64,000 bases of DNA. Origin: JBDSSS01 sp963764195. Its GTDB lineage: Bacteria; Actinomycetota; Actinomycetes; Actinomycetales; Dermatophilaceae. Position numbers and translations under genes: made by a program. The stretch lies in assembly GCA_963764195.1 (NCBI GenBank), contig CAVXRG010000010.1, positions 62,001 to 126,000 of the forward strand, written 5' to 3'. Positions 33,597 to 41,881 of this stretch are shown one piece after another. Every line of letters begins with the position of its first letter. The first letter of the stretch is position 1. Under the pieces are notes generated by a model. The model was not told the DNA's origin. It did no database searches and worked only from the letters and a program-made list of their open reading frames with translations.

Positions 33597-33630
33597 GCGG
33601 ACTGGGCCGACTCGGCCGGCCCCAGCGGGG

Positions 33631-35058
33631 TCAGCGGACCCGCGGCGCGACGAGCCAGGCGAGCAGGGCGGGCACGGCCATCACGGCGAAGACGGCGGCA
33701 TACGCCCATGGGACCGACGATGCCACGAGCGTGCCAACGGCGGTGAAGACGACCGCCGACAGCGCGATCGCGGTGGCCGAGCCGGCGGCATCCCCGATCT
33801 GGAGGGCGGAGCTGACGAAGCCCTGCTCCTGCGTCCCGGCCCGGGAGAGGGCCTGGGCGGTCGCCCGCGGGTAGATCGTGCCGATCCCGAAGCCGACGAC
33901 GGGAAACACGGCGATGACGGCCCAGGCCGGCCCGCCGAGGGCCACGATGAGCGCGATGCCGAGCAGACCGACGGCGGAGCAGGCGGCGCCGAGCGCGACG
34001 GTGCGCCCGACCTCGAACCGGCTGTCCCAGCGCCCCTGGATCGAGGAGCCGACGAACCACGCGACACCGGTGAAGGTCAGCGTCACCCCGGCGAGGACCG
34101 GGCCGTAGCCGTCCCGCTCCGTGAGCATCCGTGGCAGGTAGATCTCCGCCCCGCTGAAGGCGGCGAAGACCAGGGCCCGCACGAGCACGTCCGTGCCGAT
34201 GGGCGACCGCGCGGTGAGCGTGCCGGTCGGGGTGAGCCGTCGGACCGCGATGACGAGTGCCACCACGGCAAACGGGGCGGCCACGAGTCCGGCGGTCCGC
34301 AGGCTCTCCGCGGCGGCATTGAGCACCAGCACTGAGACGGCGAGGACGACAGCGGCCACGAGAGCCGGCCGGCGCCACGGCACCGGTGCCATCGCCTGAG
34401 CGAGGCCGGGCAGGATCCGCGCGAGCAGGACGCTCGCCACGACGAGGACGAGGAGCGAGAGGCCGAAGACCCAGCGCCAGCCGAGGGTCTCGGTGATGAG
34501 GCCCGCGACGAAGGGACCGACGATCGACGGCACGACCCACGCGGCGGAGAAGCCGGCGAGCACCGCGGTGTGCAGCCGCGCCGGGTAGACCCGGGTGACG
34601 AGGACGTAGAGCGCGGTGCTCGTCATGCCGGCGCCCAGGCCCTGGACGATGCGGGCCGCCACGAGCACCGGCATCGTCGGGGCGAGCCCCGCGACGACGA
34701 GCCCGATCGCGAACAGGACGAGGCCGATGACGAGCGGCGGCCTGGGTCCGCGGCGGTCGGCGAGGTTGCCCGCCCAGACGATGCTGACGATGCCCGAGGC
34801 GAGGGTTGCGGTGAACGCCATCGCGTAGAGCGACTCACCGTCGAGGTCGGCCGCGATGGTGGGCATCACGGTCGTCAGGGCCAGCGCCTCGAAGGCGTGC
34901 AGGGAGACGAGGGCGAAGGTGCCGATGGTCGTCGCCCGGTGGGCGGACGAGAGCAGGCCGGCGGTCGTGGGATCGGCATCCGGGCCCGCCTCAGGCGCGG
35001 TCACGGCGCCCGGTCGCTCGGACGCCGTGGAGGCGTCGGTGGTGTCGCGGGCGGTCAT
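33631..35058 (-). CDS. MFS transporter, drug/proton antiporter type
   Basis: 475-aa major facilitator with about 14 predicted helices after a 40-residue cytosolic N-terminus. The loop 2-3 signature appears as GNLADRRGPRPPLVIG, and the motif C region is VVPSIVGPFVAGLI. Such exporters remove drugs or metabolites; the substrate is unknown. A TAGCCT -10 candidate (35065-35070) ends 6 bp before ATG 35058, so the gene is probably leaderless and monocistronic. It converges with the TerC gene. Confidence 0.88.
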   Translation of the reverse strand: MTARDTTDASTASERPGAVTAPEAGPDADPTTAGLLSSAHRATTIGTFALVSLHAFEALALTTVMPTIAADLDGESLYAMAFTATLASGIVSIVWAGNLADRRGPRPPLVIGLVLFAIGLVVAGLAPTMPVLVAARIVQGLGAGMTSTALYVLVTRVYPARLHTAVLAGFSAAWVVPSIVGPFVAGLITETLGWRWVFGLSLLVLVVASVLLARILPGLAQAMAPVPWRRPALVAAVVLAVSVLVLNAAAESLRTAGLVAAPFAVVALVIAVRRLTPTGTLTARSPIGTDVLVRALVFAAFSGAEIYLPRMLTERDGYGPVLAGVTLTFTGVAWFVGSSIQGRWDSRFEVGRTVALGAACSAVGLLGIALIVALGGPAWAVIAVFPVVGFGIGTIYPRATAQALSRAGTQEQGFVSSALQIGDAAGSATAIALSAVVFTAVGTLVASSVPWAYAAVFAVMAVPALLAWLVAPRVR

Positions 35059-35121
35059 GCGCCGAGGCTAGGAGCTCAACCGGGCTCGAGGTCAAGATGC
35101 ACGTCCTCGGCGTCGTCGGCA

Positions 35122-35994
35122 TCACGGCCCGATGGTGGGTTCGGGCGTGTCCGGCCGTTCGGGCGAGCCGAGGACCATGACGCTGGCAGCCACGACGAGG
35201 GCCATCCCGGCGAGCTGCCCGGTGTCGAGCAGCTGGCCGAGCACGACGAAGCCGGCGAGGGCGGCCGCGGCCGGCTCGATGCTGAGCAGGATCCCGAAGA
35301 CGTTCTGCGGCAGGTGCCGCAGCGCGAGCAGCTCGAAGGAGTAGGGCAGCACCGAGGAGAGCACGGCGATCCCGAGGCCGAGGGCGATGATCGACGGCGA
35401 CCACGAGCCGACGCTGCGCAGCCCGAAGGGGGCCACGGCGAGGCTCGACACGATGAGCGCGAGCGCGAGCCCGTCGAGTCCCGCGAAGGCGGTGCCGGTC
35501 CGCTGGCTGAGCATGATGTATGCCGCCCACATCGCCCCAGCGGCGGCGGCCCAGGCGATCCCGACGGGGGAGAACCGGCCCCAGTCGGCGCCGAGCGCCC
35601 CGGAGACGAGGGCCACCCCGGCCGCGGCCGCGAGGACGGCGACCAGGTCGCGGGGCCGACGGCTGAGGACGGCCGCCAGGGTGAGCGGTCCGAGGAACTC
35701 GACGGTCACCGCGACGCCGATCGGCAGGTATCCCAGGGACGCGTAGAACGCGGTGTTCATCGCCGCGAGCGCGAGGCCGAAGAGGACCATCGTCAGCCAG
35801 TCCGACCGGGAGCGGCCGCGCCACGAGGGGCGGGCCACGGCATACAGGATGACCATCGCGAAGAGGAGCCGGAGGGTGACCGAACCGGTGGCCCCGATCT
35901 TGGGGACGAGGGTCGCGGCGAGGGCCCCACCGAACTGGACGGAGACGACTCCGCCGAGCACGAGCAGGGGGGCCGTGCGCCGGTCGATCGTCAC
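35122..35994 (-). CDS. EamA/DMT-family transporter (RhtA-like)
   Basis: 290-aa drug/metabolite transporter with ten predicted helices in two EamA repeats (IGATGSVTLRLLFAMVILYA first, then SPVGIAWAAAAGAMWAAYIM). RhtA-type members export amino acids or metabolites. GTG 35994 overlaps the stop of the upstream NlpC/P60 gene (GTGA), so the pair is coupled. The pairing with a peptidoglycan-peptide hydrolase hints at export of a released product, which is inference. Confidence 0.85.
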   Translation of the reverse strand: MTIDRRTAPLLVLGGVVSVQFGGALAATLVPKIGATGSVTLRLLFAMVILYAVARPSWRGRSRSDWLTMVLFGLALAAMNTAFYASLGYLPIGVAVTVEFLGPLTLAAVLSRRPRDLVAVLAAAAGVALVSGALGADWGRFSPVGIAWAAAAGAMWAAYIMLSQRTGTAFAGLDGLALALIVSSLAVAPFGLRSVGSWSPSIIALGLGIAVLSSVLPYSFELLALRHLPQNVFGILLSIEPAAAALAGFVVLGQLLDTGQLAGMALVVAASVMVLGSPERPDTPEPTIGP

Positions 35995-36818
35995 GGGTGC
36001 GGGAGGCGTGCGGCCGCCACGAGCGTCTCGAGCCGGTCGGGGCCGAGGTCCTCCTCGACGAGGACTCCGCCCGTCTCCGAGGCGTGCACCATCCGGCCGA
36101 CGCGCACGACGATGCCCACGTGGTGGATCGGGCGACCGGGGCGTGCGAAGAAGTAGAGGTCCCCGGGCTCGGCCGCGTCGAGGGCTACCGGGAGACCGGC
36201 CGCTGCCTGCGCGTGGGCATCGCGCGGAACGACGATGCCGAAGCGCCGCCACGTGTGGTGGACCAGCCCCGAGCAGTCGAGGCCGAGCGGCGTGAGCCCG
36301 CCCCAGAGGTAGGGCAGCCCGAGGTGTTCGCGGGCCAACCCGAGGCAGGGGTGCTCGGCGTCGACCGCCGCTGGGTCCTCCGTCGCTGTCGGCTGCAGGG
36401 CCTCGGGGGACTCGGGGGTCTGGGGCGCGGGGGCGAGGTGGGCCGCCGGGACCCAGCCGGGGTACCCGGCAGGCTGCTTCGGTGACGGCTGCCAGGGCGC
36501 CGTGACCCGGGCCCACGACCCGGAGGCGTCGACCTCGACGACGACGACGGGCTCGTGACGGACGAGCTGGGTCTCGACGCGGCCGTGCAGGCCGAGTCTC
36601 CCGGACCCGGTCTCGTCGTGATCGGGGTGCTCGTCGAGGGTGGCCAACCAGACGGCAGCGTCGGGGTCGTCGCGGACGATGGCGTCGTCGACCGGGCGTG
36701 GCAGGTTCGGCGCGATCCACACGGTCGTCACCGGGACGGACACCGTGGCATTCGAGCCGGGCGCGAGGACGGGACGGGAAACGGGCGCAGGCACGACGGA
36801 CATGATCTCACGGGTCAC
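35991..36818 (-). CDS. NlpC/P60 cysteine peptidase with SH3b-like domain (YkfC-like)
   Basis: Probable gamma-D-glutamyl-diamino-acid endopeptidase acting on cell-wall peptides; up to 275 aa. An SH3b-like region (about 60-130) precedes the NlpC/P60 domain (about 155-275), whose Cys is in LDCSGLVHHTWRRFG and catalytic His in HHVGIVV, with a third polar residue in the HASE segment. No signal peptide is seen, so it should act in the cytosol, as YkfC does in peptide recycling. The start is GTG 36818 or ATG 36803; neither has a strong ribosome site. Confidence 0.83.
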   Translation of the reverse strand: MTREIMSVVPAPVSRPVLAPGSNATVSVPVTTVWIAPNLPRPVDDAIVRDDPDAAVWLATLDEHPDHDETGSGRLGLHGRVETQLVRHEPVVVVEVDASGSWARVTAPWQPSPKQPAGYPGWVPAAHLAPAPQTPESPEALQPTATEDPAAVDAEHPCLGLAREHLGLPYLWGGLTPLGLDCSGLVHHTWRRFGIVVPRDAHAQAAAGLPVALDAAEPGDLYFFARPGRPIHHVGIVVRVGRMVHASETGGVLVEEDLGPDRLETLVAAARLPHP

Positions 36819-36847
36819 ATTTCGCTGCCGCCCGCCGTCGAGCGTCG

Positions 36848-36853
36848 TACCGT
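36848..36853 (+). promoter_or_regulatory. -10 element of the 113-aa hypothetical gene (leaderless type)
   Basis: TACCGT ends 6 bp before ATG 36860. Confidence 0.4.
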
Positions 36854-36859
36854 CGAAGT

Positions 36860-37201
36860 ATGGAGACGCACATCACCGTGGAGGGTTTTGACCGTCCGAA
36901 GAACCGGCGTTCCGGACCCGAGGGGACGATCGTCGACGTGCAGGGACAGTTGCGCGCCCCGTCCGACTGGGCCGGTGAGCACCAGCTCGAGCAGCTGTGG
37001 AACCGTAGGCACGGCCGTTCCAAGCTCGGCGTCGGCCTCGCGGTCGCCAACAGCCCGCATCGCCACATCATCCTGACGAACGTCCCGGACGACCTCGTCT
37101 GGGTCCGCACCGAGCTCGAGTCGTTCATCGCCGAGCTCGAGGCTCCCGACGACGGCGCCCCGGGCTCCTCCGGTGACGGGCGGCACACGACCGACGCCTG
37201 A
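36860..37201 (+). CDS. Conserved-looking small protein of unknown function
   Basis: 113-aa soluble protein that I cannot assign. It has no signal peptide or membrane segment. The middle (residues about 30-95) looks folded, with alternating strands (TIVDVQGQLRAP, KLGVGLAVANSPHRHIILTNVP) and a helix (TELESFIAELE); the last 20 residues are low-complexity. Its coding character is supported by codon bias and the leaderless-type promoter. It diverges from the NlpC/P60 gene across 41 bp and precedes the ECF42 operon. Confidence 0.7.
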   Translation: METHITVEGFDRPKNRRSGPEGTIVDVQGQLRAPSDWAGEHQLEQLWNRRHGRSKLGVGLAVANSPHRHIILTNVPDDLVWVRTELESFIAELEAPDDGAPGSSGDGRHTTDA

Positions 37202-37202
37202 G

Positions 37203-37246
37203 CCGGAGCGAGACCCAAGCGGTATCGGGGCGGTACGCCGCTCCGG
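37203..37246 (+). terminator. Weak inverted repeat after the 113-aa gene
   Basis: CCGGAGCG (37203-37210) pairs with CGCTCCGG (37239-37246) across a 28-nt loop, immediately after the stop. It may be a terminator; the loop is long. Confidence 0.35.
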
Positions 37247-37255
37247 TCGATGACG

Positions 37256-37282
37256 TCGTGTCGGGACCGGTGTCGTATCGGC
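37256..37282 (+). promoter_or_regulatory. Candidate ECF42-type promoter
   Basis: TGTCGG near 37258 followed about 16 bp later by a CG-rich -10 resembles promoters reported for ECF42 sigma factors (TGTCGA -35). One base differs and no mapping exists, so confidence is low. Confidence 0.25.
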
Positions 37283-37379
37283 GCGCGGCTGTTCGTGGTA
37301 CTGGTGTGCGGAGGCTGACGCAGCCGCCGGACACGAGGAGCCTCGAACGGCCCTCGTCCGCGACGGAATGGAGACGACG

Positions 37380-37775
37380 ATGACCCAGTACCTGATCACC
37401 TTCAACGACGAGTGGGTGGCCGAGCACACCGCGGAGCAGCTCGGCGAGAAGGCTGTTGCCGCCCGTGCCGTGATCGACGAGATGCGGGTCGAGGACGTGC
37501 TGGTCTTCACCAACGGTGGACTGGACCGGTCGACCGCGCTGTGCAGCGTCGAGGCGGTCGACGGTGAGCCGGTCTTCAGCGACGGCCCCTACGTCGAGAC
37601 CAAGGAGCACCTCGGTGGCTTCTGTGTCGTCGACGTGGCCGACGACGACGCAGCGCGACACTGGGCGGGACGGCTCGCGACCGCGCTGGACTGGGCGCAG
37701 GAGGTGCACCGCTTCCGCGGGCCCGGTCAGGCGCGCCACTCCGCTGCCCGGCACCCCGACACCGAGAAGGACTGA
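37380..37775 (+). CDS. DGPF/YCII-domain protein 1
   Basis: 131-aa member of the YCII-related family, a dimeric alpha-beta barrel related to muconolactone isomerase and chlorite dismutase folds. The DGPF signature is here DGPYVETKEHLGGF (residues about 63-76). No enzyme activity has been established for the family. I start it at ATG 37380, with GGAG six bases upstream; ATG 37368 is an alternative. First of three genes with a second DGPF protein and an ECF sigma factor, the classical ECF42 neighbourhood. Confidence 0.85.
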   Translation: MTQYLITFNDEWVAEHTAEQLGEKAVAARAVIDEMRVEDVLVFTNGGLDRSTALCSVEAVDGEPVFSDGPYVETKEHLGGFCVVDVADDDAARHWAGRLATALDWAQEVHRFRGPGQARHSAARHPDTEKD

Positions 37776-37780
37776 TCGCG

Positions 37781-38167
37781 ATGCCCAGGTTCATGCTGTC
37801 CGTCTTCGGGCCGGCCGAGCGCACCGACTTCGGCACCTACCCCTCCCGGGAGGCGATGCTCGAGGCCTTCGCCGACACCGGCGCCTTCAACGCCCGGCTC
37901 GAGCGGGACGGTCACCTCGTCTTCGCCGACGGTCTCGAGCCGTCGGTGACCGCCACGACCGTTGACGGTCAGGGCGAGAGGCCCACCTTCACCGACGGGC
38001 CCTACCTCGAGACGAAGGAGCACCTCGGGGGCTTCTGGGTCATCGAGGCGGCCGACCTCGACGTGGCTCTCGCGCTCGCCGCCGAGGGGTCGCGCGCGTG
38101 CCGCGGCAGGGTCGAGGTGCGACCCTTCCAGACCGAGGCGTCGATCGAGGCGCTGCTCGCTCCGTGA
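37781..38167 (+). CDS. DGPF/YCII-domain protein 2
   Basis: 128-aa paralogue of the preceding protein, sharing DGPYLETKEHLGGFWV (residues about 68-83). It begins five bases after the first gene's stop, and its own stop overlaps the sigma factor start (GTGA). Having two paralogues in the same operon suggests a heteromer or substrate-specific variants. The function is unknown. Confidence 0.85.
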   Translation: MPRFMLSVFGPAERTDFGTYPSREAMLEAFADTGAFNARLERDGHLVFADGLEPSVTATTVDGQGERPTFTDGPYLETKEHLGGFWVIEAADLDVALALAAEGSRACRGRVEVRPFQTEASIEALLAP

Positions 38168-39408
38168 CGGATCCGCGCGTCGGGGATGCGATCACCCGGG
38201 CCCACCACGAGGAGTGGGCCCGGGTCGTGGCCGGCCTCGCTCGTCGGTTCGGTGACATCGACGTGGCCGAGGAGGCGGCCGCCGAGGCGTTCGCGACGGC
38301 CGCCGAGCGGTGGCCGCGCGACGGCATACCGCCCCAACCCGGCGGGTGGCTCACGACCACCGCCACCCGAAAGGCGATCGACCGGCTCCGCCGGGAGTCC
38401 CGACGGGACAGCAAGCACGAGGCGGCGTGGAGGATGAACGACGACACGGCTCCCGAGCCGACCGGCCCCGTCGAGGACGATCGGCTGCGGATGGTCTTCG
38501 TCTGCTGCCACCCGGCGCTCGCGATGGAGGCTCGGGTGGCGCTGACCCTGCGGCTCGTCGCCGGCCTCACGGTCCCGGAGATCGGTCGCGCCTTCCTCGT
38601 CCCGGAGACGACCGTGGCGCAGCGCATCACGCGCGCCAAGGCGAAGATCCGGGCCGCGCACATCCCCTATCGGGTGCCGTCCGAGGCGGACCTGCGTGAG
38701 CGGCTCGCCGGCGTGCTCGCGGTCGTCTACCTCGTCTTCAACGAGGGCTACCTCGCCGGCGCGGGTGACGACGCCGTGCGCGTCGACCTCACCGACGAGG
38801 CCCTCCGGCTCGGACGGCTGCTCCGGGACCTGCTGCCGGAGGACGGTGAGGTGGCGGGGCTGCTGGCGCTGATGTGCTTCACGGAGGCACGGCGGTCGGC
38901 GCGGGTGTCCCGCTCAGGAGAGCTGGTCACCCTGGACGAGCAGGACCGCGGCGCGTGGGACCGCGCGCTGATCGCCGAGGGCAGGGACCTGCTGAGCGAG
39001 CGGATCGAGGCGGTGGCCGCCGGAGGCGAGCGGCCAGGGCGGTTCCAGCTGCAGGCGGCGATCAGCGCCGTCCACACCGGCGCGCCGTCGGCCCGGGACA
39101 CGGACTGGTCGGCGATCGTCAGCCTCTACGACGCCCTGGTCCGGATCGACCCCTCGCCCGTCGTGCGCCTCAACCGGGCGGTAGCCGTGGCCGAGGTCGA
39201 CGGACCCGCGGTGGGGTTGGCCGAGCTCGACCGGCTCGGCGCAACGCTCGACGGCTACCACGCGTTCCACGTCGCTCGGGCCGACCTGCTGCGACGGCTC
39301 GTGCGGAGCGGGGAGTCGCGAGCGGCATACGACCGGGCCATCGAGCTCACCGGCAACCCTGCCGAGCGGGCCTACCTCGCCCGGCGGCGCGACCAGCTCG
39401 GCCCCTGA
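38164..39408 (+). CDS. ECF42-type RNA polymerase sigma factor with long C-terminal extension
   Basis: 414-aa sigma-70 family protein. Region 2 lies at about residues 15-80 (EEAAAEAFATAAERW, TRKAIDRLRRES) and region 4 at about 115-165 (LRLVAGLTVPEIGRAFLVPETTVAQRI). A C-terminal extension of about 240 residues (DUF6596-like, then TPR-like helices) replaces a separate anti-sigma factor; deletion studies in the group show it matters for activity. It is coupled to two DGPF genes. Codon 55 is ATA inside an octamer copy. The inducing signal is unknown. Confidence 0.9.
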   Translation: MTDPRVGDAITRAHHEEWARVVAGLARRFGDIDVAEEAAAEAFATAAERWPRDGIPPQPGGWLTTTATRKAIDRLRRESRRDSKHEAAWRMNDDTAPEPTGPVEDDRLRMVFVCCHPALAMEARVALTLRLVAGLTVPEIGRAFLVPETTVAQRITRAKAKIRAAHIPYRVPSEADLRERLAGVLAVVYLVFNEGYLAGAGDDAVRVDLTDEALRLGRLLRDLLPEDGEVAGLLALMCFTEARRSARVSRSGELVTLDEQDRGAWDRALIAEGRDLLSERIEAVAAGGERPGRFQLQAAISAVHTGAPSARDTDWSAIVSLYDALVRIDPSPVVRLNRAVAVAEVDGPAVGLAELDRLGATLDGYHAFHVARADLLRRLVRSGESRAAYDRAIELTGNPAERAYLARRRDQLGP

Positions 39409-39435
39409 CGGGGCGCTAGCCGCAGTCGTCCGGCG

Positions 39436-39972
39436 TCAGAGACGGTCGAGGGCGTCGAGATAGCGCTGGGTCATGAGTCGCTGGCCGACACGGCCGACGG
39501 GGCCGACGAGTCTCGCCAGCACGGTGGCGGGACGGGAGAAGGCGGTGATCGTGAAGTCGATGCGGCCGTCGTCGCGCTGCTCGAGGACGAACTGCTCCTC
39601 GCCGCTCTCGGGGTGCCCGGGCAGCGTTCCGTAGCTGAACCCGCGCCTTCGCGCCTCGTCGACGACGGCGACCACCCGGCACGGGATCGACACGGAGGCG
39701 GGTCCGACACCGAGGCGCATCAGCGTCACGGTCCCCGTTTCAAGGGGTATTTCGGAGGCCCTGACGCGCAGCCCGGCCCGCTCGTGCATCCGCCAGCTCA
39801 GCAGGTCGTTCGCCGCGGCGGCGAAATCGCGGCGACCCAGCGTCTGCGTCCGCTGCACGCCCTCGAAACCGGCAGGCACGGCGACGGCCGGCGCTGAACC
39901 GACGGCGTCGTAGGTGAACGGCGCGTCACGCAGCGCCGCGGACGTGCTGGTGCTGAGGAGGGAGGCGGTCAC
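39436..39972 (-). CDS. DUF1990-family protein
   Basis: 178-aa protein of a widespread actinobacterial and plant family without a known function. It is recognised from the opening FTYDAVGSAP, the central SWRMHERAGLRV and the segment GFSYGTLPGHPESGEEQF. No signal peptide or membrane segment. GTG 39972 is preferred; GTG 40002 would add ten residues. It converges with the sigma factor across 27 bp. Confidence 0.75.
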   Translation of the reverse strand: MTASLLSTSTSAALRDAPFTYDAVGSAPAVAVPAGFEGVQRTQTLGRRDFAAAANDLLSWRMHERAGLRVRASEIPLETGTVTLMRLGVGPASVSIPCRVVAVVDEARRRGFSYGTLPGHPESGEEQFVLEQRDDGRIDFTITAFSRPATVLARLVGPVGRVGQRLMTQRYLDALDRL

Positions 39973-40036
39973 GGGCCCATCATCGCCTACCGCACGGTCC
40001 ACCGATCGGGGCTTGCCGCTCGTCGGCGGTGGGCAC

Positions 40037-40408
40037 CTACGCGAGCGAGTCGTCGTACGTCGCCGTGAGGAGGCCGCCGGCGTCCCCGGTGTTCACCACC
40101 CCGGTCGGCTCGATGAGCACCGCGTGCACCTCACCCTCCGACGCGATCGGACAGTGCTCCACTCCTTGCGGGACGACGAACAACTGGCCGGCCGACAGGC
40201 GGACGTCGCCGTCCCGCAGCTGGATGATCAGCTCGCCCGCGAGGACGAGGAACAGCTCGTCGGTGTCCTCGTGGGTGTGCCAGACGAACTCGCCCTCCAG
40301 CTTGACGACCTTGACCTCGTAGTCGTTGAGCCTCGCGACGACCTTGGGCGACCAGCGGTCGTCGAACTGGGACAGCTTGTCGGAGAGGTCGACCACGTCA
40401 TGAGCCAT
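40037..40408 (-). CDS. Single-domain cupin protein
   Basis: 123-aa cupin. Motif 1 is HTHEDTDELFLVLAGE (metal-type His pair and Glu) and motif 2 lies around PQGVEHCPIASEG. Such proteins range from isomerases to storage-like binding proteins; no substrate can be assigned. ATG 40408 is the only good start. It diverges from a small membrane-protein gene. Confidence 0.8.
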   Translation of the reverse strand: MAHDVVDLSDKLSQFDDRWSPKVVARLNDYEVKVVKLEGEFVWHTHEDTDELFLVLAGELIIQLRDGDVRLSAGQLFVVPQGVEHCPIASEGEVHAVLIEPTGVVNTGDAGGLLTATYDDSLA

Positions 40409-40485
40409 GTGCCAACCCTCGCACGGTGCGGACCGTGCGGTGAAGCCTGGCCCCCGGATCGCCTTCGTCGCCCGGACGCCGTGAG

Positions 40486-40491
40486 TAGGTT
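40486..40491 (+). promoter_or_regulatory. -10 element of the 91-aa membrane protein gene (leaderless type)
   Basis: TAGGTT ends 6 bp before ATG 40498. Confidence 0.5.
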
Positions 40492-40497
40492 GACCGC

Positions 40498-40773
40498 ATG
40501 CGTTCTCGGGGTGCCCTCATCGCCTCTCTCGTCGTCGTCGTTGCCCTGCTGGCGGGTGCGGTGGTGCTCTGGAGACAGCCGACGGAGTTCGGGTGGTTCG
40601 CGTACGAGCCCCTCTCGGGTGAGACTTTCCAGGACCTGATCTTCATCACCGCCGGGAGGCGGATCGCGGTTGCCCTCGTAGCTCTCGGGGTGTTCGTGCT
40701 TGGCGTCCTGGTCGGTCGCGCGGTGGAGCGCAGATCGGCAGCCCGCACCCTTTCGGGGACTGCCGGACAGTAG
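40498..40773 (+). CDS. Small membrane protein of unknown function
   Basis: 91 aa with two hydrophobic helices (ALIASLVVVVALLAGAVVLW and IAVALVALGVFVLGVLVG) joined by a loop of about 30 residues containing YEPLSGETFQDLIF, and a short basic tail. No family is recognised. The following 184 bp hold no gene I can support. Confidence 0.65.
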   Translation: MRSRGALIASLVVVVALLAGAVVLWRQPTEFGWFAYEPLSGETFQDLIFITAGRRIAVALVALGVFVLGVLVGRAVERRSAARTLSGTAGQ

Positions 40774-40957
40774 GTGGTGTGAAGGACGACAGGGAGGCGG
40801 TCGCCGTGGAGCCGGCGTCGGCCGCTCCCGCCTCGTCGTCGCCGGCGACTACCGCAGCGGCGACTACCTCGACACCCCGGACCCACCACAGGATCTCGAT
40901 CTCCGTGCACCATGATCGGATCGTCACGTCGACCCTCACTGCAAGATCGGACTGATC

Positions 40958-41620
40958 ATGAAGCTTCTGCTCACCTCGGGCGGTGTCACGAATCCGAGCA
41001 TCCACGCGTCGCTCGTCGAGCTGCTCGACAAGCCGGTCACGGAGTCCAAGGCCTTGGTGATCCCGACCGCCCAGTGGGGCCACCCGAGCTGCGGACCCGC
41101 GTCGGTGCGGGGGCTCATTGCCGCCGAGCCGGTCTGGGGGAGCTTCACCGGTCTCGGCTGGGCGTCCCTCGGCGTCCTCGAGCTCACCGCGCTGCCCACC
41201 ATCGGTGCGGCACGCTGGGTCCCCTGGGTGCGCGAGGCCGACGTCCTGCTCGTCGACGGCGGCGACGCGACCTACCTGGCCCACTGGATGCGCGAATCCG
41301 GGCTGGCGGACCTGCTGCCCTCGCTCACCGACACGGTCTGGGTGGGGGTGAGCGCCGGCAGCATGGTGATGACGCCCCGGATCGGGGACCTCTTCGTCGC
41401 GTGGGCAGACGCTCCCGACGACCGGACCCTCGGCGTCGTCGACTTCTCGATCTTCCCGCACCTCAACGCCTTCCCGACGAACACCCCGGCCGAGGCGGAG
41501 CGGTGGGCGGCCGACCTCGGCGCCCCCGCCTACGCCATCGACGAGCAGACGGCGATCACGGTCGTCGACGGCAGGGCCGAGGTGGTCTCGGAGGGGGAGT
41601 GGACCGCCTTCGGGCTCTAG
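40958..41620 (+). CDS. Peptidase S51-family (dipeptidase E-like) protein
   Basis: 220-aa protein of the class I glutamine-amidotransferase-like fold. The nucleophile elbow is GVSAGSM, with Ser132 as probable catalytic residue, and VDGGDATYLAHWM precedes it as in S51 peptidases. Family members cleave aspartyl dipeptides or related small peptides. No signal peptide. The ATG at 40958 follows a weak ribosome site. Confidence 0.83.
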   Translation: MKLLLTSGGVTNPSIHASLVELLDKPVTESKALVIPTAQWGHPSCGPASVRGLIAAEPVWGSFTGLGWASLGVLELTALPTIGAARWVPWVREADVLLVDGGDATYLAHWMRESGLADLLPSLTDTVWVGVSAGSMVMTPRIGDLFVAWADAPDDRTLGVVDFSIFPHLNAFPTNTPAEAERWAADLGAPAYAIDEQTAITVVDGRAEVVSEGEWTAFGL

Positions 41621-41635
41621 CGTGAGCCCGGATGG

Positions 41636-41780
41636 GATCAGTCTGCCGATCAGTCTGCGTCTGCTGCTGTCCTGACAACCTCGCATGCGGACTGATCCGC
41701 AGATTGATGACCGGGACCGATCAACTGGCCGACCAACTGACACCCGGCGCTGGCCCGACGACCATGACTGCCAGTTGATC
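41636..41780. repeat. Cluster of direct and inverted GATC-containing repeats
   Basis: GATCAGTCTGC occurs twice in tandem (41636-41646, 41648-41658), with a near-inverted copy GCGGACTGATC at 41687-41697. A separate perfect inverted pair is GATCAACTGG (41719-41728) with CCAGTTGATC (41771-41780). The region lies between the S51 gene and a membrane-protein gene and has no ORF. It could fold as a terminator, an operator array or a small RNA. Confidence 0.6.
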
Positions 41781-41881
41781 TGCACGGTGATCCGGAGCTC
41801 CGGCCTTCCGGCAATTGCTGCCCGGTGGCGATGACCGGGGGTTAGGTTCGGGAGACGTCGTCGAGCTCCAGGAGTGCTGTG

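Noticed and set aside
34570..36156. 528-codon forward frame over the MFS and EamA genes
   Set aside because: Low-complexity R/G/D/E translation; the reverse-strand genes have clear membrane-protein families.
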